64,000 nucleotides of DNA, from NCBI RefSeq assembly GCF_014701095.1, contig NZ_AP023439.1:868001-932000 (forward strand). Direction: 5' to 3'. The position numbers and the translations under genes are program-made. A model generated the notes under the pieces. It was not told where the DNA came from. It was given only the letters and a program-made list of their open reading frames with translations, and made no database searches. Positions 17,352-25,477 of the stretch are shown here, one piece after another; position 1 is the first letter of the stretch, and every line of letters begins with the position of its first letter. This stretch comes from Streptomyces tuirus (lineage in GTDB: Bacteria; Actinomycetota; Actinomycetes; Streptomycetales; Streptomycetaceae).

Positions 17352-18914
17352 ATGTCACACCGTCCGTTGCCCGGGCGCCGTAGCGTCCTGCGGGGCTCCC
17401 TCGCCGCGTCGGCGGCCCTGTCCCTGCCCACCGCTCTCGGCGCGGCGCCCGCCTTCGCCCGCTCCGGGCGCCCGACGGCGGGGTGGGGTGTGCAGGCGGG
17501 AGACGTGACCTGCGACTCCGGTCTGCTGTGGGTGCGTTCCGACCGGCCGGCCCGCATGATCGTCGAGACGTCGGCGACCGAGTCGTTCCGCAACACCCGC
17601 AGCTGGCACGGCCCGCTGCTGGGCCCCGGCACCGACTTCACCGGCACGACACGGCTGCGCGGACTGCCGTCCGGTGAGCAGATCCACTACCGCGTGCTGC
17701 TCGCCGACCCCGACGACCCGCGCCGCACCGGCGAGCCGGTCACGGGCACGTTCCGCACGGCGTCCGCCAAGCGCCGTGACGGCGTGCGGTTCGTCTGGTC
17801 CGGCGACCTGGCGGGGCAGGGCTGGGGCATCAATCCGGAATTCGGCGGCTACCGCATCTACGACGCCATGGGCGCCCTCGACCCGGACTTCTTCCTCTGC
17901 AGCGGCGACAACATCTACGCCGACGGCCCGATCACCGGCACCGTCACCCTGCCCGACGGCCGGACCTGGCGGAACGTCACGACCGAGGAGAAGGCCAAGG
18001 TCGCCGAGACCCTCGCGGAGTTCCGCGGCAACTTCCGCTACAACCTGCTGGACGAGAACCTGCGGGCCTTCAACGCCCGGGTCCCGTCCATCGTCCAGTG
18101 GGACGACCACGAGGTCGTCAACAACTGGTACCCGGGCGAGATCCTCACCGACGCCCGCTACACCGAGAAGCGCGTCGACGTGCTCGCCGCCCGCGCCCGC
18201 CAGGCCTTCTCCGAGTACTTCCCGATCTCCACGCTGCGCCGCCCCGACGGCCGCGTCTACCGGGTGCAGCACCACGGACCGCTGCTGGACGTCTTCGTCC
18301 TGGACATGCGCACCTACCGCAACGCCAACTCCCCGGGCGACCAGCCGGCCGACCCGCAGGGCATCCTCGGCCGCGAGCAGCTGGAGTGGCTCAAGCGCGA
18401 GCTGTCCCGCTCCCGGGCGGTGTGGAAGGTGATCGCCTCCGACATGCCGATCGGCCTCGTCGTCCCGGACGCGCCGAACATCGAGGCCGTCGCCCAGGGC
18501 GACCCGGGCAAGCCGCTGGGCCGCGAGCTGCAGATCGCCGAACTGCTGCGGTTCGTCAAGCACCGCCGGATCACGGGCACGGTGTGGCTGACCGCCGATG
18601 TGCACCACACGTCGGCGCAGCACTACCAGCCGTCCAGGGCGGCCTTCACCGACTTCGAGCCGTTCTGGGAGTTCGTCTCGGGCCCCCTCAACGCCGGTGC
18701 CTTCCCCGCGAGCGCGCTCGACGGCACCTTCGGCCCGGACCGCGTGTTCGTGAAGGCGCCGACGACCGCCAACGTCTCCCCCGCCGGCGGCTACCAGTTC
18801 TTCGGCGAGGTCGACATCGACGGCCACACCGGGGAGCTGACGGTGCGTCTGCGGGAGCAGGACGGCGCCGTGCTGTTCACAGAGACGCTCCAGCCGGGCC
18901 TGGTCGGCCAGTAG
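17352..18914 (+). CDS. Tat-exported PhoD-like alkaline phosphatase/phosphodiesterase
   Basis: The 520-residue protein has a twin-arginine signal (GRRSVLRGSLAASAALSL, cleavage probably after AFA near residue 36), a PhoD N-terminal beta domain (about 45-135) and a metallophosphatase domain with VWSGDLAGQ, CSGDNIYADG, VQWDDHEVVNNW and TADVHHT, the expected metal ligands. PhoD enzymes release phosphate from diesters and teichoic acids outside the cell. Start 17352 follows GGAGG. The PHO box-like repeats upstream suggest induction by phosphate starvation. This may be a PhoD paralogue rather than PhoD itself. Confidence 0.93.
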   Translation: MSHRPLPGRRSVLRGSLAASAALSLPTALGAAPAFARSGRPTAGWGVQAGDVTCDSGLLWVRSDRPARMIVETSATESFRNTRSWHGPLLGPGTDFTGTTRLRGLPSGEQIHYRVLLADPDDPRRTGEPVTGTFRTASAKRRDGVRFVWSGDLAGQGWGINPEFGGYRIYDAMGALDPDFFLCSGDNIYADGPITGTVTLPDGRTWRNVTTEEKAKVAETLAEFRGNFRYNLLDENLRAFNARVPSIVQWDDHEVVNNWYPGEILTDARYTEKRVDVLAARARQAFSEYFPISTLRRPDGRVYRVQHHGPLLDVFVLDMRTYRNANSPGDQPADPQGILGREQLEWLKRELSRSRAVWKVIASDMPIGLVVPDAPNIEAVAQGDPGKPLGRELQIAELLRFVKHRRITGTVWLTADVHHTSAQHYQPSRAAFTDFEPFWEFVSGPLNAGAFPASALDGTFGPDRVFVKAPTTANVSPAGGYQFFGEVDIDGHTGELTVRLREQDGAVLFTETLQPGLVGQ

Positions 18915-18943
18915 GTACGGAGCGCGACGTTTGAAGCGTTGAC

Positions 18944-18966
18944 AAAGGGGGCAGACTGCCTCCTTT
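18944..18966 (+). terminator. hairpin terminator after the phosphatase gene
   Basis: AAAGGGGGC (18944-18952) pairs with GCCTCCTTT (18958-18966) across a five-base loop, with one G-T wobble, 30 bases after the stop codon. A TTGACA (18939-18944) overlaps its left arm and might belong to the promoter of the next gene. Confidence 0.5.
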
Positions 18967-19023
18967 ACCCACCGGTCACAATGCGTTCGCGATCACGCAA
19001 CACCGTTCCGTCACAGTGGGTGC

Positions 19024-20283
19024 ATGACGCGAGAAGTGACTCAAGTGACGCGCCCCGACGACAACTGCCGCCCCGCCACCTCGTGGCGGCGGGCCGCATC
19101 CGCGTTCCACGCCTGGCGGACACGACGCCAGGAACACGCACCGCCGACGAGTGATACCGGGTCCCCGGCACCGGAGCCGGTGCCGGGGGCGAACACGCTG
19201 TGGCGGATGCGGACCACGGTTCAGGACGAACCGGGGTCCCTGGCCGCGCTGTGCGCTGCCCTGGCCGGGCAGCGCGTCGACATCCTGAGCCTGCAGACGC
19301 ACCCGCTGGCCACGGGCACGGTCGACGAGTTCCTGCTGCGGGGTCCGGCCGGTCTGCCGGCGTCCGAGGTCACCGCGGCCGTCGAGTCGGCCGGCGGCAC
19401 CGACACCTGGATCGAGCGGGCCGACGCCCACGACCTGGTGGACGCCCCGACCCGGGTCCTCGGACTCGCCGCCCGCACCGCCCTGGACGCGGCGGAACTT
19501 CCGCTGGCCCTGCGGCAGTTGCTCGGCCGGTGCACGATCCGGTCCCGGCCCGCTCCGGCCGGCGGCGGCCGGGCCACGGGCGGCGGCCTCGTGGAGGGCG
19601 CCCTCGACGACACCGTGATGCGGCTGCGCGGCCCGGAAGGCGGCGTGATCACCGTCGAGCGGCCGTATCTGCCCTTCACCCCCACCGAGTTCGCCCGGGC
19701 CAGGGCCCTGGTGGAACTCGACGCCCGGCTCGGGCCGCGCCTGCCGCACGGCCGCGACGTGCTCACGCTCGCCGAGGGCAGCGACATCACCGTGCGGCGG
19801 GCCGACACCCGTGACCTCGAAGCGGCCAGGGCGATGCACGAGCGCTGCTCGGCGGGCACGCTGAGGCTGCGCTATCACGGGCCCGTCGGTGACGCCGACC
19901 GGTACCTCAACCACCTGCTCAGTCCGCGGTACGGCCGCACCCTCGCCGTGCAGACGGCCTCCGGGCGGGTCGTGGGCCTCGGTCACCTCCTGTGGGACGG
20001 TGACGAGACGGAGGTCGCGCTGCTCGTCGAGGACACCTGGCAGCGGCGGGGCGTCGGGGCGGAGTTGCTGCGCAGGCTGGTGGGGATGGCAGTCGATGCC
20101 GGGTGCTCGAGTGTGTATGCCGTGACGCAGGCGTCCAACACGGGGATGGTCGCGGCCATGCGCGGGCTGGGGCTGCCGCTCGACTACCAGGTCGAGGAGG
20201 GGACGCTGGTGATCACGGCGCGGCTGGGTGAGGCGGTCGTGACGGCGGCGGCGGAGGAGCTGGGGAGCACCTCCGCGCCGTGA
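19024..20283 (+). CDS. ACT domain-GNAT acetyltransferase fusion protein
   Basis: The 419-residue protein has a basic, disordered-looking first 55 residues. An ACT-like domain follows (about 60-125; RTTVQDEPGSLAALCAALAGQ is typical of ligand-binding ACT domains), then a long linker, and a C-terminal GNAT domain (about 265-400) with the acetyl-CoA loop QRRGVGAELLRRL and NTGMVAAMRGLG. An ACT module suggests allosteric control by an amino acid, as in acetyltransferases of the PatA/Pat type. The acceptor is unknown. It may share the TTGACA at 18939 as its -35 box. Confidence 0.88.
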   Translation: MTREVTQVTRPDDNCRPATSWRRAASAFHAWRTRRQEHAPPTSDTGSPAPEPVPGANTLWRMRTTVQDEPGSLAALCAALAGQRVDILSLQTHPLATGTVDEFLLRGPAGLPASEVTAAVESAGGTDTWIERADAHDLVDAPTRVLGLAARTALDAAELPLALRQLLGRCTIRSRPAPAGGGRATGGGLVEGALDDTVMRLRGPEGGVITVERPYLPFTPTEFARARALVELDARLGPRLPHGRDVLTLAEGSDITVRRADTRDLEAARAMHERCSAGTLRLRYHGPVGDADRYLNHLLSPRYGRTLAVQTASGRVVGLGHLLWDGDETEVALLVEDTWQRRGVGAELLRRLVGMAVDAGCSSVYAVTQASNTGMVAAMRGLGLPLDYQVEEGTLVITARLGEAVVTAAAEELGSTSAP

Positions 20284-20291
20284 GACGTCCG

Positions 20292-21518
20292 TCAGTGGGC
20301 GGGTGCGGGTTCGTTGTGGCTTGTCGCGCAGTTCCCCGCGCCCCTATGGGGGCGTTGTCCCAAGGCTGCGTCGAGATCCGACCAGAGGTCCTCCACGTCC
20401 TCCAGGCCCACCGACATGCGCAGGAGCCGGTCGCTCACGCCGGCTTCCCTGCGGTCGTCCGGGTCGACGATCCGGTGGCTGATGGAAGCCGGGTGCTGGA
20501 TGAGGGTGTCCACGCTGCCGAGGCTGACCGCCGGGGTGATCAGGCGCACCGCGCCGATCACCTCGTGCGGGTCGCCGTACACCTCGAAGGCGACCATCGC
20601 GCCGCCGATGCGCGGGTAGTGGACTCGGGCGACCCGCGGGTCGGCGGCGAGGCGGCGGACGATTTCGGCCGCCGTGGCGGAGGCCGCCCGGACCCGGACG
20701 GGAAGGGTGGACAGGCCGCGCAGCAGCAGGTAGCCGGCCAGCGGGTGCAGGACACCGCCCGTGGCGAAGCGCACCTGCCGCAGCCGGCCCGCGAACTCCT
20801 CGTCGCAGGCCACCACGCCCGCGAGGACGTCGCCGTGCCCGCCGAGGTACTTGGTGGCGCTGTGCAGGATCAGCCGGGCCCCTTGCTCGGCGGGGCGCTG
20901 GAGGACCGGGGTGGCGAAGGTGTTGTCGACGAGCAGCGGCACCGAGCCGCAGGCGTGCGCGACGGCCCGCAGGTCGACCTCGGCGAGCGTGGGGTTGGCC
21001 GGGGACTCGACCAGGACCAGTCCGGTGTCCGGGCGCAGGGCGTCGGCGACGCCGGCCGGGTCGGTCCAGGTCACCTCGGAGCCCAGCAGCCCGGCGGTGA
21101 GCAGGTGGTCGCTGCAGCCGTAGAGGGGGCGGACGGCGACGACGTGCCGCAGTCCCATGGAGCCGCGGACGAGCAGGACGGCGCTGAGTGCGGCCATGCC
21201 GCTGGCGAAGGCCACCGCCGCCTCGGTGCCCTCCAGCCGGGCCAGGGCGGTCTCGAAGCGGGCGACGGTCGGGTTGCCCAGCCGTCCGTAGACGGGCGGG
21301 CCGTCCGGCTCCGCGCCGGTGGCGGCGAACGCGTCGATCCGGGCCGCCTCACCGCGGCTGTCGTACGACGGGTAGGTGGTGGACAGGTCGATCGGCGGGG
21401 CGTGCAGCCCCTGCCGGGCGAGGTCGTCCCGCCCGGCGTGCACGGCCTCGGTGGCGAGGGCTCGCGGTGCGGTGCGTACGGCGTCGTGGGCGCGCGTGCT
21501 CGTTGTGTCCATGTCCAT
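20292..21518 (-). CDS. trans-sulfuration PLP-dependent lyase (cystathionine gamma-lyase/methionine gamma-lyase family)
   Basis: The 408-residue enzyme is of the Cys/Met metabolism PLP family. The Schiff-base lysine is in [14 protein letters not shown], with [14 protein letters not shown] and the PLP-phosphate region near YGCSDH. It may be a cystathionine gamma-synthase, cystathionine or methionine gamma-lyase; sequence alone does not decide. Start ATG 21518 (or 21512) is preferred to the longer TTG 21527. The last 15 residues are encoded by the dispersed GC-rich element at 20311-20352. It is divergent from an Lrp-type regulator, a common partner of such amino-acid lyases. Confidence 0.9.
   Translation of the reverse strand: MDMDTTSTRAHDAVRTAPRALATEAVHAGRDDLARQGLHAPPIDLSTTYPSYDSRGEAARIDAFAATGAEPDGPPVYGRLGNPTVARFETALARLEGTEAAVAFASGMAALSAVLLVRGSMGLRHVVAVRPLYGCSDHLLTAGLLGSEVTWTDPAGVADALRPDTGLVLVESPANPTLAEVDLRAVAHACGSVPLLVDNTFATPVLQRPAEQGARLILHSATKYLGGHGDVLAGVVACDEEFAGRLRQVRFATGGVLHPLAGYLLLRGLSTLPVRVRAASATAAEIVRRLAADPRVARVHYPRIGGAMVAFEVYGDPHEVIGAVRLITPAVSLGSVDTLIQHPASISHRIVDPDDRREAGVSDRLLRMSVGLEDVEDLWSDLDAALGQRPHRGAGNCATSHNEPAPAH
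20311..20352. repeat. dispersed Streptomyces GC-rich element, copy 2 (partly coding)
   Basis: It contains GTCGCGCAGTTCCCCGCG followed by CCCCTATGGGG. The same core is found in reverse orientation at 49348-49386. Here the element encodes the C-terminal tail of the trans-sulfuration enzyme, close to the convergent end of the ACT-GNAT gene. Confidence 0.65.
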
Positions 21519-21579
21519 GGTGGGCAAGGGTGAACATCGGCCGGGCCGCCGGGTGCGGATCCCGTGCTACGTTCGGCCG

Positions 21580-22071
21580 ATGGCTGAATCTGTCGTACTC
21601 GATCCGGTGGATCTCCATCTGTTGCGGCTGTTGCAGAACGACGCCCGGGCGACCTACCGGGATCTCGCCGCACAGGTCGGGGTGGCTCCCTCGACGTGTC
21701 TGGACCGGGTGACGCGGCTGCGCCGGTCGGGCGTGATCCTCGGGCACCGGCTGGAACTGGATCCGGCCAAGCTCGGGCGGGGACTGGAAGCCCTGCTGTC
21801 GGTGCAGGTCAGACCGCACCGCCGGGAGCTGGTGGGACCGTTCGTGGAGCGGATCCGGGTGCTGCCGGAGTCGCGGACGGTGTTCCATCTGACCGGTCCC
21901 GACGACTATCTGGTCCATGTCGCGGTCGCCGACATGGCCGATCTTCAGCGGCTGGTGCTGGACGAGTTCACCTCGCAGCGGGAGGTGGCGCGGGTGGAGA
22001 CCCGGCTGATCTTCCAGCAGTGGGAGTGCGGGCCGCTGCTGCCGCCTTCGCCCTCGGCTCAATCCGCGTGA
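21580..22071 (+). CDS. Lrp/AsnC-family transcriptional regulator
   Basis: The 163-residue regulator has an N-terminal helix-turn-helix (about residues 8-55: LRLLQNDARATYRDLAAQVGVAPSTCLDRV) and a C-terminal RAM/Lrp effector domain (about 70-150). It is divergent from the trans-sulfuration lyase and probably controls it in response to an amino acid, in line with the usual layout. The start ATG is preceded by TACGTT and no ribosome-binding site, so it may be leaderless. It is distinct from the second Lrp regulator at 25029. Confidence 0.93.
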   Translation: MAESVVLDPVDLHLLRLLQNDARATYRDLAAQVGVAPSTCLDRVTRLRRSGVILGHRLELDPAKLGRGLEALLSVQVRPHRRELVGPFVERIRVLPESRTVFHLTGPDDYLVHVAVADMADLQRLVLDEFTSQREVARVETRLIFQQWECGPLLPPSPSAQSA

Positions 22072-22102
22072 CGTGTGCGGTCCGCCGTACGAGGATGGCC
22101 GC

Positions 22103-23794
22103 ATGTCTGAGATCAAGAGCCCGCTGCCCCGAGAGGTCGCCGACGCGTACGTCGACGAGCTCGTCGCCCTCGACCCGATCACCGGCACGTTCCTCGGCGA
22201 CAAGGAGAGTTCGAGCAGGCTGCCCGACACCTCGCCCGCGGGGCAGGAGGCGCTCGCGGAGCTGGCGCGGCGGACGCTGGCCCGGCTGGACGAGGCCGAG
22301 CGGCTGCCCGGCGCGGACAGTGACATCGAGCGCCGGTGCGCGCGGCTGCTGCGCGAGCGGCTGGGCGCCGAACTCGCGGTGCACGAGGCCGACGAGAGCC
22401 TGCGTTCGGTCAGCAATCTGAGCTCGATCGCGCACGCGGTGCGGCAGGTCTTCACCGTGACGCCCGCGCAGACGGAGGAGGACTGGGCGGCGATCGCCGA
22501 GCGGCTGCGCGGCGTCCCGGCCGCGCTGGAGGGCTACCGGGAGTCCCTGGCGCTCGGCCTGGAGCGGAAGCTGTACGCCGGGCCCCGCGCCACGGCCACC
22601 TTCGTGACGCAGCTCGGTGAGTGGGCCGACGCGGACGGCGAGGGGCACGGCTGGTTCGAGCAGTACGCGGCGGCCGGCCCCGAGTCCCTGCGCTCCGAGC
22701 TGGACGCGGCCGCCCGCTCGGCCACCGAGGCGGTGGCACGGCTGCGCGACTGGATGCGGGACGTGTACGCGCCGACGATCGAGGGCGCGCCGGACGTGGT
22801 GGGCCGGGAGCGCTACGCGCGCTGGGTGCGCTACTTCAACGGCACGGACCTCGACCTGGACGAGGCGTACGCCTACGGCTGGTCCGAGTACCACCGGCTG
22901 CTCGGCGAGATGAAGAGCGAGGCCGAGAAGATCCTGCCGGGCGCCGGCACGCCGTGGGAGGCGCTGGCCCACCTCGACGCGCAGGGCACGCACATCGAGG
23001 GTGTCGACGAGGTCCGCGACTGGCTGCAGAGCCTGATGGACGAGGCGATGGACGCGCTCGACGGCACCCACTTCGACCTGGCCGAGCGGGTGCGCCGGGT
23101 GGAGTCGCGCATCGCCCCTCCGGGCAGCGCCGCGGCCCCCTACTACACGCCGCCGTCGGACGACTTCTCCCGCCCGGGCTGCACCTGGCTGCCCACCATG
23201 GGCGAGACGCGTTTCCCGGTGTACGACCTGGTGTCGACCTGGTACCACGAGGGCGTGCCCGGCCACCACCTCCAGCTGGCCCAGTGGAAGCACGTGGCGC
23301 AGAACCTCTCCCGCTACCAGGCGAGCGTCGGCATGGTCAGTGCCAACGCGGAGGGCTGGGCGCTGTACGCGGAACGGCTGATGGACGAACTGGGCTTCCT
23401 GACCGACCCGGAGCGCCGGCTCGGCTACCTGGACGCCCAGATGATGCGGGCGGTGCGCGTCATCATCGACATCGGCATGCACCTGGAGCTGACGATCCCG
23501 GACGACTCGCCCTTCCACCCGGGTGAGCGCTGGACGCCCGAGCTGGCGCAGGAGTTCTTCGGCTCGCACAGCAGCCGCCCGGCCGACTTCGTGGAGAGCG
23601 AGCTGACCCGCTACCTGTCCATGCCGGGCCAGGCCATCGGCTACAAGCTCGGCGAGCGCGCCTGGCTGCTGGGCCGCGAGAACGCCCGCGCCCGCCACGG
23701 CGATGCCTTCGACCTCAAGGCCTGGCACATGGCGGCGCTGTCCCAGGGGTCGCTCGGTCTGGACGACCTGGTGGACGAACTGTCGCAGCTGTAG
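22103..23794 (+). CDS. DUF885-family putative metallopeptidase
   Basis: The 563-residue protein is of the DUF885 family, whose members are predicted zinc carboxypeptidase-like enzymes. The metal motif YHEGVPGHHLQ (His-Glu-x-x-x-His-His, about residue 385) and the downstream SANAEGWALYAERLMDELG segment, which supplies a further Glu ligand, are present. No signal peptide is visible, so it acts inside the cell. ATG 22103 was chosen because the frame upstream to 22073 has no start signals. The substrate is probably short peptides, judged from the family. Confidence 0.9.
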   Translation: MSEIKSPLPREVADAYVDELVALDPITGTFLGDKESSSRLPDTSPAGQEALAELARRTLARLDEAERLPGADSDIERRCARLLRERLGAELAVHEADESLRSVSNLSSIAHAVRQVFTVTPAQTEEDWAAIAERLRGVPAALEGYRESLALGLERKLYAGPRATATFVTQLGEWADADGEGHGWFEQYAAAGPESLRSELDAAARSATEAVARLRDWMRDVYAPTIEGAPDVVGRERYARWVRYFNGTDLDLDEAYAYGWSEYHRLLGEMKSEAEKILPGAGTPWEALAHLDAQGTHIEGVDEVRDWLQSLMDEAMDALDGTHFDLAERVRRVESRIAPPGSAAAPYYTPPSDDFSRPGCTWLPTMGETRFPVYDLVSTWYHEGVPGHHLQLAQWKHVAQNLSRYQASVGMVSANAEGWALYAERLMDELGFLTDPERRLGYLDAQMMRAVRVIIDIGMHLELTIPDDSPFHPGERWTPELAQEFFGSHSSRPADFVESELTRYLSMPGQAIGYKLGERAWLLGRENARARHGDAFDLKAWHMAALSQGSLGLDDLVDELSQL

Positions 23795-23796
23795 GC

Positions 23797-23902
23797 GCGT
23801 CGGCGGGGCGCCACCGTCGCGGAGGCAGGATGGCGGCGCCTCCGCGGGGGCGCCGCCGGCGCGGAGCCTGGATGGCGGCGCCTGCCCGGGGGTGTCGCTA
23901 GC
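23797..23902. repeat. degenerate 42-bp tandem repeat in convergent space
   Basis: Two 42-base units start at 23819 and 23861 (GCGGAG, then GATGGCGGCGCCT). A partial unit precedes them, and the array runs into the 3' end of the Imm21 gene. It occupies the gap between the convergent DUF885 and Imm21 genes. Confidence 0.6.
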
Positions 23903-24416
23903 GCGGCGCCAGGAAGCGCAGCTCGATCAGGTCCAGCCAGGTCTCCGGGCCCGGCTGGACTCTCGCCGCGCGGACCGCGTATCTGCCGGGTTCCAGGGCC
24001 ACCCGGACCTGGTCGGTGTCCGCGAGGCCCCTGCCGGGCCAGGCCGCGTCGAAGAGGCGGACGGGCCCGGGCACCTTCCAGGTGGTCTCCGGTCCCCACT
24101 CCGCCGTGGCGGTCGCCGGCGGGACGCTCGCCAGGAGTTCGTGCTCGGAGCCGGCGGCGCACCACCGGACGAGCATGCCCCGGTCGGGCAGGTAGGCGGT
24201 CGAGGCGGGCTCGTCGCCCAGGACCAGGGCGGTGCAGTCGCCGACCGGGAGGAGCCCGACCTGGCCGTCCACCTCGCAGGCCCGGTCGTAGTCCGAGGCC
24301 GTCTCCTCGCCGTCGGCACCCGCCCAGAACGGCAGGACCGTCTCCGGCACCGCTATCAGCGGTCCGCCGCCCGACTCCACCCATTCCACTGCGCCCGGCT
24401 CCGCGTATCGCACCAT
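23898..24416 (-). CDS. Imm21-family immunity-like protein
   Basis: The 172-residue protein matches the Imm21 family as I know it from Streptomyces: N-terminal WVESGGGPLIAVPE, then YDRACEV, LLPVGD, LVLGDEP and a C-terminal RYAVRAARVQPGPETW. Imm21 proteins were proposed to protect against polymorphic toxins. No toxin, secretion gene or polymorphic-toxin cassette is nearby, so it may be an orphan immunity gene or have a domesticated housekeeping role. The start ATG 24416 lacks a clear ribosome-binding site. Confidence 0.8.
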   Translation of the reverse strand: MVRYAEPGAVEWVESGGGPLIAVPETVLPFWAGADGEETASDYDRACEVDGQVGLLPVGDCTALVLGDEPASTAYLPDRGMLVRWCAAGSEHELLASVPPATATAEWGPETTWKVPGPVRLFDAAWPGRGLADTDQVRVALEPGRYAVRAARVQPGPETWLDLIELRFLAPR

Positions 24417-24461
24417 GATGCAAGAACCTACAGGGTCAACTCGCGTCCCAGGAGCGGGGGT

Positions 24462-24935
24462 TCAGCAGCCGCAGGCGCCGGCGTCCACGGGCGCCGTCAG
24501 GGGGTCAGGGGCCCGGCGCCCGCGCCCCTGCCAGGTCTCGAACTCCAGGCCCTCGCGCACCCAGTACTCGAAGCCTCCGAGCATCTCCTTGACCCGGTAG
24601 CCGAGTTCGGCGAGGGCCAGGGCCGCGCGGGCCGCGCCGTTGCAGCCGGGGCCCCAGCAGTACGTGACGACCGGCACCGACCGGTCGAGGAGCTGCCCGG
24701 CCTGCTCGGGGACGAGCGCGGTCGGCAGGTGGAGCGCGCCGGGGATGTGGCCCTGGTCCCACGCCTCGGTGGAGCGGGAGTCGACGAGGACGAAGCCGGG
24801 GTCGCCGCCGGCGTCGAGTGCGGCGGCGACGTCGGACACGTCGGTGTGGAAGGCGAGCCCGCCGCGGAAGTGGACGGCGGCCTCGGCCGGAGCGGCGGGG
24901 GCGACGCGCAGGACGGGGTTCACGGTGGTGGTCAT
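24462..24935 (-). CDS. rhodanese-like sulfurtransferase domain protein
   Basis: The 157-residue single-domain rhodanese has the motif VLVDSRSTEAWDQGHIPGA and the active-site cysteine loop TYCWGPGCNGA (about residue 91), as in sulfur carriers. A Cys-rich tail ends GACGC. It could move sulfane sulfur or reduce arsenate, but the loop length suggests sulfurtransfer. It is divergent from an Lrp regulator (start 25029) with a 93-base gap that must contain both promoters. No partner genes for sulfur metabolism are adjacent. Confidence 0.88.
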   Translation of the reverse strand: MTTTVNPVLRVAPAAPAEAAVHFRGGLAFHTDVSDVAAALDAGGDPGFVLVDSRSTEAWDQGHIPGALHLPTALVPEQAGQLLDRSVPVVTYCWGPGCNGAARAALALAELGYRVKEMLGGFEYWVREGLEFETWQGRGRRAPDPLTAPVDAGACGC

Positions 24936-25028
24936 GCGGCAAAACTACGGCCGCCGGTGCCGGCCCTGAAGTGACGATCCCCGGTACCCGGCTTGATCCG
25001 CCGGGGATTCCCCTGCTATCCCTCGGGC

Positions 25029-25475
25029 ATGACCGAGTATTCCCCGGACGCCACCGACTGGCGCATTCTGGACGTCCTCCAGCGGGAGGGCCGGGCCAGT
25101 TTCGCCGAGCTGGCCCGGGCCGTCTCCATGTCCGCGAGCGCGGTCACCGACCGGGTGCGCCGCATGGAGGAGGCCGGGGTCATCCGGGGCTACGCGGCGG
25201 TGGTGGACCCGGAGCGGCTGGGCCTGCCGATCCTGGCGTTCGTGCGCCTGAGGTATCCGAACGGCAACTACAAGCCGTTCCACGACCTGGTCGCCGTCAC
25301 GCCCGAGATCCTGGAGGCGCACCACGTCACGGGCGACGACTGTTTCGTCATCAAGGTCACGGCCCGCTCGATGCGCCACCTGGAGGAGGTGTCGGGGAAG
25401 ATCGGGGCGCTGGGCTCGGTGACCACGAGCGTGGTGTACTCCTCGCCCCTCTCCCGGCGTCCCCTGGGGCGCTGA
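25029..25475 (+). CDS. Lrp/AsnC-family transcriptional regulator
   Basis: The 148-residue protein has an N-terminal helix-turn-helix (LQREGRASFAELARAVSMSA, about residues 18-37) and a C-terminal Lrp effector domain. It is divergent from the rhodanese gene and may control it. GCTATC lies ten bases before the ATG as a possible -10 box. Its stop lies two bases from that of sbcC, with no room for a terminator between the convergent genes. Confidence 0.92.
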   Translation: MTEYSPDATDWRILDVLQREGRASFAELARAVSMSASAVTDRVRRMEEAGVIRGYAAVVDPERLGLPILAFVRLRYPNGNYKPFHDLVAVTPEILEAHHVTGDDCFVIKVTARSMRHLEEVSGKIGALGSVTTSVVYSSPLSRRPLGR

Positions 25476-25477
25476 CG

